DNA of 64,000 bases, from assembly GCF_900604355.1 (NCBI RefSeq), contig NZ_UWOE01000001.1, positions 1,302,001 to 1,366,000 on the forward strand, read 5' to 3'. This DNA comes from Luxibacter massiliensis. GTDB lineage: Bacteria > Bacillota > Clostridia > Lachnospirales > Lachnospiraceae. Below the pieces are notes generated by a model. That model was not told the DNA's origin and made no database searches. It saw nothing but the letters and a program-made list of their open reading frames with translations. A program made the translations under genes and the position numbers. Positions 34,069 to 43,086 of this stretch are shown here, in pieces. Every line of letters starts with the position of its first letter. Positions within the stretch are counted from its first letter, which is position 1.

Positions 34069-34998
34069 CTAATAATTTCTTAAACTAACATCCTGATAAT
34101 CTTTCAAACCTACATTCTCTACATACGGAATCTTTTTATAGGACCAATGAATAGTATGCAAAATATTATCAACAAATTTTTTATTACTAGTTAAAGAAGA
34201 AAAGTCATAATCCATATCTGCATAACCAGGTTTCATCTTCTCATACATATGAAAAACACGGCCCATTAAATGTGCATACCCCTCACTTTTTTTCCATTTC
34301 TTTTCAACATCCAGAATTTCATCTTTATCCATATGTTTATAATCATTTATTAGATTTTCCACATAAAAATTACGCACTTTCTGATCCGGTGTGATAGATA
34401 ATAAACTAAGTATATTTAATGGTGGAAGTTCATTTTTTTCCTTAATCCATTTAATACTAAAAAAAGCGTGTAACAAACGAGAAACTTCACGTGCACTTAA
34501 TACCTTCTCATTTATTTTATTATTTATCAATTTGTCAATTAGATTATAATGATACAGTAATTCATTTTGTAAGTTCATGCATGAGAGCAAATCATGGCTA
34601 ATTTTCCCCTTCAAACCTAGCGGATCCCAAGCATAAGGAGTCATAAATAACCACATAACATTTCTCCATAAATTATACTTATTCCCTGAATCAATAAAAG
34701 GCTCTGCAAGAAAATTAACAAACGCAGTTATTTCCCAGAAAGCAATGCATTCATAGACCTTTTCTGAATCAAATCTTCGTAAACGGATTTTCGATTCATC
34801 ATGCTGTTCCGACTTATTTATAAATGTTTCATTTCTAATAAAAAGACATTTTACATCATAATCACTATTAATATCTGAGAGACCACAAGAAATACTCCCT
34901 ACTGTTCCTATATAAAGAACAGTCAACTTTTCTCTGGTTTCAATTTCTTTAATATTTTCAAATAACTCTTTTTGAAAATCTGCACTACCAAAAATCAT
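34069..34998 (-). CDS. Predicted nucleotidyltransferase (COG3541/PF10127-like), cassette B
   Basis: A 309-residue protein. Near residue 30-50 it has LYIGTVGSISCGLSDINSD followed by YDVKCLFI. This is the GS...G...SDYD active-site pattern of the pol-beta nucleotidyltransferase fold, closest to the COG3541 type. The rest is mostly helical and not recognised. The start is 1 bp after the stop of the gene upstream, so translation is coupled. What it adenylylates or nucleotidylates is unknown; in a surface-polysaccharide operon a small molecule or sugar-precursor target is conceivable. It has no counterpart in cassettes A or C. Confidence 0.7.
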   Translation of the reverse strand: MIFGSADFQKELFENIKEIETREKLTVLYIGTVGSISCGLSDINSDYDVKCLFIRNETFINKSEQHDESKIRLRRFDSEKVYECIAFWEITAFVNFLAEPFIDSGNKYNLWRNVMWLFMTPYAWDPLGLKGKISHDLLSCMNLQNELLYHYNLIDKLINNKINEKVLSAREVSRLLHAFFSIKWIKEKNELPPLNILSLLSITPDQKVRNFYVENLINDYKHMDKDEILDVEKKWKKSEGYAHLMGRVFHMYEKMKPGYADMDYDFSSLTSNKKFVDNILHTIHWSYKKIPYVENVGLKDYQDVSLRNY

Positions 34999-36324
34999 CT
35001 ATATCTCCCTTCTGATAAAATACAGTTTCACTACTTTGCCATTATCAATATATTTGCATAGTAAATCGCCTTTTTTCTCTTCATTAGTAATTACCAATGA
35101 TTCGTCAGAGGTAGCAGACATCAACTCTGTACTAAATTGGTCAATAAGTTGTACATCTGCCTGTTCCTTAACAATCTCTACAAAGGTACACTTATCTAAT
35201 AAATCATATATGCTGTTTTTTTCGCTCAGGTTTATTGCCACTTTAATAATTCGCTTCTGTAATTTACTTTTTTTACAGAGAAAGCATAAAATATTAACCT
35301 GAAATTGTGTATAAAAATTTTTTTCAGTACAAGGGAACTGATAAAAATAAGGGTGGAATACTTTATACGCAATTTCCCGTTCTCCATTACGAATAATTAA
35401 TTCCTTCAACTTAATATATTCTTCGTTTTGTAGCCATAAAAAGTAATCTGAACTTGCAATACTAAGTGGTATATATCTCCGCCCCTTTGCAGTTAAAAAA
35501 GTCGCTCGATGTTTGCCGCTTGTTAAATTAAAGTATCCCTTTTTGTTCCATGTTGCTGTGGGGGCACTTCTTATAAAAAAATCTGGATCTAAATCTAATG
35601 CATTACTCATTCGTTCGTATATTCTAGTTCTATTTCTTAAAACATTTTCTTTCCATGCTTCAGTAATTTTTATATCACCGATTGTGGATGCCGATTGTTC
35701 ACAAAATTTAATATACGATTCTTTTTCCGCCCCCCGTTTATTAGACAGGAAATTAAAAAAAGAAATATGAGGATACAGCGCCTGAATATTTATATTTCCC
35801 CAAAATCCTTCAGTATCATTTGTATATATTAGTTCTAATGGTACGTTTGCTATTATCCTATCATTAGTTTCAGATATTTTCCCATAATCCATAAATTTGT
35901 AGTTAAACACAGGCTGATATTGAGGAATATTTTTATTTTCAGGCTTAATTTCACTAGAAACTATCTTATCCCACAAATTTGAAAGTATTTCTTCATAATT
36001 TGATGTATTTCCTTCTAAGGTTCCTTTCGGCTTATAAACTAGGTTTTTATATCCGTATTTATATAGTAAGTATGCTATTTCTTCATGTTCAAAAACATTT
36101 TTTACTGTAATAATTATAACTGCATCTTTTCCAATTAAAGACGTCATGTCATCTAAAGAACAAACCGGCTTGCCACACATACTTTGGATTTCTTTACCCC
36201 TCATATCAATAAACCCTAGCAAATTATATGCAGAAAGATTTTTTAGAACGATTTTACCAATGCTGGCGGCTCCATATAGATAAATTGGAGTTTCATAATC
36301 AATATTAAAAAATAATTTATCCAT
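34999..36324 (-). CDS. Unknown protein: Rossmann-like domain plus GxHR (ParB/sulfiredoxin-like) domain, copy 1
   Basis: A 441-residue protein of no family I can name. Residues about 10-100 look like a small Rossmann domain (YLYGAASIGKIVLKNL, LGFIDMRGK, VIIITVKNVFEHEEI). The middle contains TWNKKGYFNLTSGKHRATFL, whose G-x-H-R motif recalls ParB/sulfiredoxin-like folds. It is a paralogue of the gene directly upstream (36329-37663), with the same order of parts and 4 bp between them. No membrane segments are seen. A nucleotide- or phosphate-linked enzymatic role is possible but unproven. Confidence 0.65.
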   Translation of the reverse strand: MDKLFFNIDYETPIYLYGAASIGKIVLKNLSAYNLLGFIDMRGKEIQSMCGKPVCSLDDMTSLIGKDAVIIITVKNVFEHEEIAYLLYKYGYKNLVYKPKGTLEGNTSNYEEILSNLWDKIVSSEIKPENKNIPQYQPVFNYKFMDYGKISETNDRIIANVPLELIYTNDTEGFWGNINIQALYPHISFFNFLSNKRGAEKESYIKFCEQSASTIGDIKITEAWKENVLRNRTRIYERMSNALDLDPDFFIRSAPTATWNKKGYFNLTSGKHRATFLTAKGRRYIPLSIASSDYFLWLQNEEYIKLKELIIRNGEREIAYKVFHPYFYQFPCTEKNFYTQFQVNILCFLCKKSKLQKRIIKVAINLSEKNSIYDLLDKCTFVEIVKEQADVQLIDQFSTELMSATSDESLVITNEEKKGDLLCKYIDNGKVVKLYFIRREI

Positions 36325-36328
36325 TTCC

Positions 36329-37663
36329 CTACCTCTCTAATAAATAGAAACTTGTTCGTTCGAAATTTTTTTTCAATATAGAACCTAATTTTATAACATT
36401 TTTTTCTGATAAGAGATTTCTTTTGATTTGGGTATCTTCAAAGTACTCGATTATTATTCTTGGTGTAATACGAAAGATTTCCCCTAATATATCGCCGGTA
36501 TACGAGGCCAGCAAAGACGAGTGTATAAAAACATAATCGAATATTTCTGTTGAATTAGTGCATTCGTCTATCTCCATAAAAAGGACAACATTCTTACTCA
36601 TCTTTTTTAAGGACTCTATCCCAATATCGCCTTTTTCTCTTCCTATAGCAGCTCCTTTGCTATTTATAACATCAAAATATTTAAACAAGTTTTCCTGTAA
36701 GATCAATTCCTCTGATTTGTAAAAACTGTCATTCTCCTTGTGATAATTTTTAAAACACTCAAAAGATGCTGTTGTTGTTCTTATTGGTATTTTAAAATGA
36801 TTTTTTACGTAATATAAGAACATTGCCCTATGCATACCATCACATATATTAAAATAGCCTTTTGGATTCCACTTTACTGCTAATGGCTGTAGATAAAATA
36901 ATCCTGCATTTACAGCATATCTTTGTTCATAACACTGAAAAAGGTCAATCCGATCCTCTAACAACTTTCGATTATATTTCTCATCCTTTCCTAAATATTT
37001 TATATATAAGCTAGGATAATTTACCTTTCCCATAATATAGTCATATAAATTACTATAGTTTTTACACATAACAATAGGTATATCAATATATTTCGGTTTT
37101 TCTAAAGCATTTTTTAAAATATTTTCCGTTGCTGCTGCCCCTCTAATAGTTTGTTCATCTGGACTAAATAAATATTGTATTTCGCATAAAAACGTTATAT
37201 TTTCGAAATCAGATGATAAAATTTGAATTCCTTGCATAACATTATGATGGCCCTTAATATAAACAGGAATCTTATCTAACACATCAAATTTATTATCTAA
37301 AAATGCTGAATAGGCTTTCTGCATTTCAGATAAATAAGAGTATTCTCTATTTCCATCCATAGGTATATATAAAATTTTATCGTAGCCGTGGGAATTCAGG
37401 TCGTTTGCAACAGTTTCATGCTGCATGCCGTTATTTAAACACACGATTATAACAACTTCTTTTCGGTCAAAAAACTCTTCGCAAAATTCTTCCATAGTCA
37501 ATGCCTGAACACCGCAAAATTGAGGAAGATTAGCTGCATTTTTGTCAATAAGACTTACTATTTGATATCCAGAATCTAATAGTATTTGACATTTCTGCTT
37601 TCCAATATTACCTAATCCATAAATTACGATTGGGATTTCCTTTTTTATATTAAAATACTTCAT
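36329..37663 (-). CDS. Unknown protein: Rossmann-like domain plus GxHR domain, copy 2
   Basis: A 444-residue paralogue of the next gene. Its N-terminus has IVIYGLGNIGKQKCQILLDSG, a clear GxGxxG-type dinucleotide loop, then VSLIDKNAANLPQF and EVVIIVCLNNGMQHETV. Near residue 275 it has KWNPKGYFNICDGMHRAMFL with the G-x-H-R motif. The C-terminal part looks like a small alpha/beta domain. GAGAGGTGC lies upstream of the ATG at 37663. About 80 bp separate it from the GT-C gene, with no clear promoter. The tandem pair occurs only in cassette B and may act on its particular sugar. Confidence 0.65.
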   Translation of the reverse strand: MKYFNIKKEIPIVIYGLGNIGKQKCQILLDSGYQIVSLIDKNAANLPQFCGVQALTMEEFCEEFFDRKEVVIIVCLNNGMQHETVANDLNSHGYDKILYIPMDGNREYSYLSEMQKAYSAFLDNKFDVLDKIPVYIKGHHNVMQGIQILSSDFENITFLCEIQYLFSPDEQTIRGAAATENILKNALEKPKYIDIPIVMCKNYSNLYDYIMGKVNYPSLYIKYLGKDEKYNRKLLEDRIDLFQCYEQRYAVNAGLFYLQPLAVKWNPKGYFNICDGMHRAMFLYYVKNHFKIPIRTTTASFECFKNYHKENDSFYKSEELILQENLFKYFDVINSKGAAIGREKGDIGIESLKKMSKNVVLFMEIDECTNSTEIFDYVFIHSSLLASYTGDILGEIFRITPRIIIEYFEDTQIKRNLLSEKNVIKLGSILKKNFERTSFYLLER

Positions 37664-37742
37664 TTCTAAAAATGCACCTCTCTATTTTTATGGTAAAATG
37701 GGCAGAAAGTAGTAAAGAAAAACGAAACTACAGTCTTTTATT

Positions 37743-39512
37743 TTAATTTTTTTCAAAAAGACCAATTGGAAATGCCACGCCTTGGGCAATAAGTTCTCTG
37801 TCAAAACTTTGAACCAAGAAATAATCTCTGTCCGGATTCATTAAATTTACATAATATGGCCCCATTGAATAATCACAGAAATATTTTATTTTCCCATCTT
37901 TAATATAGTCAATACAATAATTGTCCGCATTCCATACAGGCTTAATGTCATTATAAAGAGTATAGGCATACGTATAAGGTCCTGCGACATACTCATCACC
38001 CACAAGTTCTCCGATACCTTGCATCGCCTCTTTTTCGGAATACTTTCTATATGTATACACATACTTTATAGAAAAATAAGCGTTTATGGATAACGCAAAA
38101 CAAAAACTAATTAATAAAGCACCTGTATATATCCTCTTTTTGGCAAAAATAGCTGCAATCAAAAAGATACATATAAAAAGGACTTGAATCAACGTCAAGA
38201 TTGCCCAGATGCTTATGTCAATTTGTTCAAAATCAATAAAATAATTTCTGCTTATTCTAAAACGAATCATAGAGTAAAGCAACGGTATAATCAGTAAAAT
38301 AGACAAAGCACAAATTCCATTTATTAATTTTTTACGAATTTGATATTCTCCCCATTTAAGCATAGTAATTGCTAAAAATATATTGATGTAAACCACAGGG
38401 TATATACTAATTGTTTTTCGTTCCATCCAGTCATTAGTAAAAGTTGCCTGTATTATCATCGCAAATAATATTCCTAATATAAGTAATATGTTTTCATCTT
38501 TGACTTTAATAAACGCAAGTATATTTGTACAAATGGCTATTATGGTTAAAACTACAACTAGAAAATTAAAGAAAAACATATTACTACTCCAAAAAGTAAG
38601 GAATCCTTTTAGATATGTCAGTAATTTTGCTTCACTACTCTGTGAAGCTGTTACAACTCTATCTGAAAAAGAGTTTACTGAAGATAGCAGATTTGTCCAA
38701 CATCCTGATTTCCATACTGCAAGATAATATATTTCAACTATTAAATGGCCTATTCCAAACCCAACTCCCCAGTATTTCAAATATTTTATACAATCGTTTT
38801 CTTTTTTTAAAATTAGCTGAATGACTTTTATCCCACCTATTATACAAGATACTACCAGCAGATGGACATTTGAATAATATACAAAGAATATTGAAATTAT
38901 ACTTAAGAAACCTAGCCAAAAATATCGCTTTCTTAAATCATAAGAATATTTAATCCAAAGGTATATACATAAAATTGTAACAAGCGCCCTAACAGAACTA
39001 TTTTCAACACAGCGGCTGCTCATTAAAAAAGAAAAATCAAACACAATGTATAAAATTATAGGTAGCGTCATCCATTTACTTGCGGTTGGTAGCTTATATA
39101 ATTCAATAATTTTATTAAAAGTCAAATAAATTAATAACGTTATTCCAAAGGCAATTAAAACATATGGCATTCGAAAACCATAATAGTTGTCCCCTAACAA
39201 TTTCATCGTAAAGAACTGTAATAAGTTACCAATTATATTTGCCCGAAAGGTAGGTGCAATAACTATTTCCATATTGTCAGCAGCAGTAAGAGACTCATAA
39301 TGATAATATAAAATTGACATTGTAGAATATGTTCCCTCATCTTTTGCTTGATAAAATGTCAACCCAAAATTAGGCAAATCTCTATCTAAACCAACCACTC
39401 TCAAAAGGAAAATGGCGAAGATAATCAGCAGTAATATATTAAATACATATCTACATTTTGATTTTTTATTATCAAATTTATGTTTTTGCATACATATATT
39501 GGAAAATTTCAT
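37743..39512 (-). CDS. GT-C-fold membrane glycosyltransferase, cassette B
   Basis: A 589-residue membrane protein homologous to the cassette A protein at 30049. The first outward loop has FYQAKDEGTYSTMS (Asp58-Glu59), followed by APTFRANIIGNLLQF, about 11-13 helices, NDWMERKTIS, and a soluble tail with YVAGPYTYAYTLYND. It should transfer a sugar from an undecaprenyl-phosphate donor to the polysaccharide outside the membrane. Its ATG comes directly after the neuB stop, with GAAGGA upstream. Keeping the same GT-C type in both cassettes while the sugar-making genes differ fits alternative decorations of one polymer. Confidence 0.82.
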   Translation of the reverse strand: MKFSNICMQKHKFDNKKSKCRYVFNILLLIIFAIFLLRVVGLDRDLPNFGLTFYQAKDEGTYSTMSILYYHYESLTAADNMEIVIAPTFRANIIGNLLQFFTMKLLGDNYYGFRMPYVLIAFGITLLIYLTFNKIIELYKLPTASKWMTLPIILYIVFDFSFLMSSRCVENSSVRALVTILCIYLWIKYSYDLRKRYFWLGFLSIISIFFVYYSNVHLLVVSCIIGGIKVIQLILKKENDCIKYLKYWGVGFGIGHLIVEIYYLAVWKSGCWTNLLSSVNSFSDRVVTASQSSEAKLLTYLKGFLTFWSSNMFFFNFLVVVLTIIAICTNILAFIKVKDENILLILGILFAMIIQATFTNDWMERKTISIYPVVYINIFLAITMLKWGEYQIRKKLINGICALSILLIIPLLYSMIRFRISRNYFIDFEQIDISIWAILTLIQVLFICIFLIAAIFAKKRIYTGALLISFCFALSINAYFSIKYVYTYRKYSEKEAMQGIGELVGDEYVAGPYTYAYTLYNDIKPVWNADNYCIDYIKDGKIKYFCDYSMGPYYVNLMNPDRDYFLVQSFDRELIAQGVAFPIGLFEKN

Positions 39513-40556
39513 TTATAAATCCTTCAATCTAATTATTTGATCATATTCAATATCTCTTGAAGCTGTCCGGCCCAAAACAATCTTATAGTCTTTTGGAGAG
39601 ATTCCAGTACCCGGACGTTTAAAATCGATATCCTCTATCGTAATTTTTTCTCCTGCTGTAATGCGGCGTGCAGCTACAATACTTCGCTGGAAAGCTGCCC
39701 GTCGTTCTTCGTCTTCACTAACAACAATTTCTGTCGTACCAAGCATTTTATAGCCTGTTCCTGCCGCTTCACAAATCTGTTGTAATTGGTGTGGGTTAGC
39801 GGATATCTTATGATCCCATCCTTCCATATTATTATCCAAGGTAAAATGCTTTTCAATAATGCAAACCCCTTTTGAAATAGACATAATAGGTGCGGTAACT
39901 CCTAATGTGTGATCTGAGTATCCTACCGGGTATTTATACAGCATTTTATAGGTATCTATATTGTTCAAGTTCACTTCTTCATCCCGAGGCGGATAAATGG
40001 ATACACAATGCAAAATAGCAATCTGTTTACACCCATTTTGTTCAAGGCATTCAATTGCTGCATTTATATCTGAAAGGCCACAGAGACCGGTACTTATTAC
40101 AACCGGTTTATTTTTCGTTGCAATATAAGATAATAATGGAATATTTGTTATATCCATAGATGCAACCTTAATGAAAGGAACTTCAAGTTCATCTGCCAAA
40201 AGGTCTATTTCCGGTTTAGAAAATCCGGTAGATGAAAAGTCAATACCTAACTTATCACAATAGTTTTTTAATATATGATGTTCCTCTGAACTGACGCTGT
40301 ATTCCTCCACAATTTCTTCTAATGTATAATCAGTACGATTCCGATAATCATCTCTCAAAAAATAGTTATTTTTGTACACTTCATTAGAAAAAATACTATC
40401 TTTTGACCAGGACTGGAATTTTACACAGTCCGCCCCACATTCTTTTGCGGTTTCTATCATTTTCTTAGCCAAGTTTATATCACCATTGTGGTTCGAACCA
40501 ATTTCAGCGATTATATAAGGTCTTTTATTCATTGACAGATTTTGATAATCAAACAT
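39513..40556 (-). CDS. neuB: Nonulosonic acid synthase (NeuB/LegI-like), cassette B
   Basis: A 347-residue PEP-condensing synthase. Motifs: YIIAEIGSNHNGDINLAKKMI, DCVKFQSW, VISTGLCGLSDINAA, ILHCVSIYPP, VGYSDHTLGV, IEKHFTLDNNMEGWDHKISA, and a C-terminal SAF domain (VAARRITAGEKITIEDID, KRPGTGISP). AAGGAG precedes the ATG at 40556. The cassette A and B synthases differ throughout, so they probably make different nonulosonic acids or entered separately. The nearby legB, legC and neuD point to a 5,7-diamino type such as legionaminic acid. No neuC is present in this cassette. Confidence 0.9.
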   Translation of the reverse strand: MFDYQNLSMNKRPYIIAEIGSNHNGDINLAKKMIETAKECGADCVKFQSWSKDSIFSNEVYKNNYFLRDDYRNRTDYTLEEIVEEYSVSSEEHHILKNYCDKLGIDFSSTGFSKPEIDLLADELEVPFIKVASMDITNIPLLSYIATKNKPVVISTGLCGLSDINAAIECLEQNGCKQIAILHCVSIYPPRDEEVNLNNIDTYKMLYKYPVGYSDHTLGVTAPIMSISKGVCIIEKHFTLDNNMEGWDHKISANPHQLQQICEAAGTGYKMLGTTEIVVSEDEERRAAFQRSIVAARRITAGEKITIEDIDFKRPGTGISPKDYKIVLGRTASRDIEYDQIIRLKDL

Positions 40557-40563
40557 TTTTATT

Positions 40564-41388
40564 TTACTCCTTACATTTTATTTTGCTCCACCAATACCCA
40601 TTGTTCTCCCTACTGAGATATTGGAGATAATTATTTTTTAAAATAGCTTTGTATTGATTAGATTTTTTCGAAAATACAGGATTATATTTTTTCAGCAGAT
40701 TATAGTGCTTGATCTTAATTTCTATTTCCTTCAGGATATTTGCTTCATCGGCTGTATCGGATCCGGCTATATTATTTTCATGAATTCTATAGTAAGTAAT
40801 GGCTTTTTTGACTAATTTTGCTTTCATGCCATCCAAAAGGAGACGGCTATATAAATACCAGTCAAAAACTATTGTATTACCCTCAGATAGGCTCGCTATA
40901 AAATTAATATCCAGCATGTTTAAATTAATCGCTGTATTACTTAAACCAAGAACATTATATTCTAATATATCTGTATAGCTGTCTAATGTGTCCGGCAAAT
41001 TGTGAAATGCAGCCTGATTCTGGAAAGTATATAGAGAATTATAATAGATTGCATAGTCACTGCTATACTGCTGTATAGTGCAGGAAACTCTGTTTTTACT
41101 GAATACATCATCAAAGTCTCCCAAAATCAGAAGGTCATACCCCATACTTTTGGCTGTGAACAACAGAAACACTCTTAGTTCAGCTATAGACATAGGATGA
41201 GGTTTATGAATAACTGTAATTTTCCGTGTGGCTTTCTCTGTCAGATCTTTAATTTCAGACTTTTCAACGTTATCATTAATTACTAAAATGTCAAATTCAC
41301 AGTCGGCCTGTGCATTAAGTGAATCTATAAACTCCTGTCGATATTTCCAGGCACTATTATATACAACTGTTCCAAATAATACTTTCAT
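40564..41388 (-). CDS. GT2-like glycosyltransferase, cassette B
   Basis: A 274-residue protein of GT-A character: KVLFGTVVYNSAWKYRQEFI, DILVINDNVEKSEI, and LLILGDFDDVFSKNR with an acidic cluster that may be the metal site near residue 100. The frame is open to 41424, but AAGGAG ahead of 41388 places the start there, 2 bp after the neuD stop. No membrane helices are seen, so it would act on a lipid-linked acceptor in the cytoplasm. It has no counterpart in cassette A. It might be the transferase for the nonulosonic acid or another cassette-specific sugar. Confidence 0.72.
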   Translation of the reverse strand: MKVLFGTVVYNSAWKYRQEFIDSLNAQADCEFDILVINDNVEKSEIKDLTEKATRKITVIHKPHPMSIAELRVFLLFTAKSMGYDLLILGDFDDVFSKNRVSCTIQQYSSDYAIYYNSLYTFQNQAAFHNLPDTLDSYTDILEYNVLGLSNTAINLNMLDINFIASLSEGNTIVFDWYLYSRLLLDGMKAKLVKKAITYYRIHENNIAGSDTADEANILKEIEIKIKHYNLLKKYNPVFSKKSNQYKAILKNNYLQYLSRENNGYWWSKIKCKE

Positions 41389-41390
41389 AC

Positions 41391-42041
41391 CTACTCCTTC
41401 ATCATTCTGGCCGGAACACCACAATATTTTTGAAAGTCAGGTACAGACTTTACAACTGCACTACTTATACCGATAATTACATTATTGCCTATTTTTGTAC
41501 CTTGAATTATGGTTGAGTTTGCTCCTATATGTGAATTATTACCAATACACACATCTCCGCATATTATGGCTCTAGGTGCGATATGGACGAAATCTCCGAT
41601 TTGACAATCATGTTCAATTACGGCACCTGTATTAATGATGGCAGCATCACCGATAGTTACGCTTGCATTAATGACAACATTTTTTCCAATAAAAATTCCA
41701 CATCCTAATTGGCAGTCCAGTCCTATATAAGAGGATGAATCAATAATATTAGGAATAAAGAATCCAATATCTGATATTTTTTTGTGTAATTTCTTTCTGA
41801 GGGTAGGATCACCTATACTGCCCACAGAAATAAATGCATCTGTATACCCATCCCTCAGTAAGGAAACCAGATCGTCGTCAGTCCCTATAACAGGCGTATC
41901 CAATACTTTATACCCGACACAGAGTTTTTGCTCAATAATGCCAATATCATGGTAACCATCACATCGATACAGGGTATCTAAAATGGATTTACAGTGTCCG
42001 CCGCCACCGATTAGTAAAAGTTTCTTTTTCATATTACTCAT
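41391..42041 (-). CDS. neuD: NeuD/PglD-type acetyltransferase, cassette B
   Basis: A 216-residue acetyltransferase with an N-terminal domain (LLLIGGGGHCKSILDTL) and hexapeptide repeats (GIFIGKNVVINASVTIGDAA, INTGAVIEHDCQIGDFVHIA, SHIGANSTIIQGTKIGNNV). The His in the VIEHD segment matches the catalytic base of PglD. It probably acetylates the 4-amino group made by the LegC-type enzyme of this cassette. It overlaps the upstream nucleotidyltransferase by 8 bp. In cassette A the equivalent gene is first instead of sixth, so gene order is not conserved. Confidence 0.88.
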   Translation of the reverse strand: MSNMKKKLLLIGGGGHCKSILDTLYRCDGYHDIGIIEQKLCVGYKVLDTPVIGTDDDLVSLLRDGYTDAFISVGSIGDPTLRKKLHKKISDIGFFIPNIIDSSSYIGLDCQLGCGIFIGKNVVINASVTIGDAAIINTGAVIEHDCQIGDFVHIAPRAIICGDVCIGNNSHIGANSTIIQGTKIGNNVIIGISSAVVKSVPDFQKYCGVPARMMKE

Positions 42042-43086
42042 CGATTCCCAATTCCTTTAACATAACATTCATTTCTTCAAACTGACCCATATCCAGCCAT
42101 GATTTTCCGGAAATAGGGAATGCCCCAATTTTTTCATTTTTATCCAGATAGCGCTGTGCGATGTCTGTTATGTGTATAAATTCTCCTTCATTTAATTCAT
42201 TTATAATATCTGGCTCAATGAGATATATACCTGTGCTTGTCAAAAATGACATTTCTGGCTTCTCGTGAATATTTTTGATTTGTCCATCCGGTGTTGTAGA
42301 CAATATGCCGTATGGAATAACCACATCTTTCATGGCAGCCACAAAAGTAATAAGATTGTGTTGGCTTCTGTGTATTTTTAGCATACAATCATAATCTGCA
42401 TCTACCAATATATCGCAGTTGGACAGTATAAATGTAGAATGAATCAATCCCTTTAAAAGTGAAAGTCCGCCGCCTGTTCCTAAAAATTCATCTTCCTTAA
42501 TAAAATGAATGTTATAATCTTTGTTTAGTTCCTCATAATAAGATTTAATCATGCCGCCTTTATAATTTAGAATAAGATAGACATCCCGGCATCCCCAGTT
42601 CGCAAACTTCTGGATGATCCTTTCTGAAATAGTCAGGTCTCCAATTGGAATTAACGCTTTCGGTAAAACTTTTGTATATGGATAAAGCCGGGTACCTTTT
42701 CCACCTGCCATTATGACCAATGGAATCTCCTTTAATGGCTTTTTTTCCATTACATCATATGTTGGTAAACCGCTCAAATAATAATCTATTAGAGTACCGG
42801 TATTATCCACGATGGGATATACTGCAAGCCGTTCTTTCTTTGCCGCTTCTAATGCATCCGTTCTTGATGAAAATATCCTGGGAGTAGGATTCATAGCTTT
42901 AGTAATCGGCGCAGATATATCTCCATTATTTAAAAGATATCTTCTCATATCTCCCTGAGTGAACGTACCCTTTAATATGTTATTTTTATTTACGATGCAC
43001 ACAAATTTATGGATTTCACGATCCAGAACTTGTATTCCGTCTCTAACAGTATGTTCCGTATACAAAATATTTGAACTATTCATCAT
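42034..43086 (-). CDS. CBS-domain nucleotidyltransferase (PtmE-like), cassette B
   Basis: A 350-residue protein with an N-terminal CBS pair (FVCIVNKNNILKGTFTQGD, ITKAMNPTPRIFSS) and a C-terminal nucleotidyltransferase (LVIMAGGKGTRLYPYTKVLP, KALIPIGDLTISERII, ILSNCDILVDADYD, WLDMGQFEEM). It is homologous along its length to 27709-28773 in cassette A. It overlaps the ThDP gene by 11 bp. With no CMP-nonulosonate synthetase in view, this is the only nucleotide-activating enzyme of the cassette. PtmE-type GDP-glucosamine synthesis is the best precedent. Confidence 0.9.
   Translation of the reverse strand: MMNSSNILYTEHTVRDGIQVLDREIHKFVCIVNKNNILKGTFTQGDMRRYLLNNGDISAPITKAMNPTPRIFSSRTDALEAAKKERLAVYPIVDNTGTLIDYYLSGLPTYDVMEKKPLKEIPLVIMAGGKGTRLYPYTKVLPKALIPIGDLTISERIIQKFANWGCRDVYLILNYKGGMIKSYYEELNKDYNIHFIKEDEFLGTGGGLSLLKGLIHSTFILSNCDILVDADYDCMLKIHRSQHNLITFVAAMKDVVIPYGILSTTPDGQIKNIHEKPEMSFLTSTGIYLIEPDIINELNEGEFIHITDIAQRYLDKNEKIGAFPISGKSWLDMGQFEEMNVMLKELGIDE

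Noticed and set aside
37664..37742. Possible internal promoter before the gene at 37663
   Set aside because: The 79 bp are AT-rich but show no paired -35/-10 of convincing quality on the minus strand.
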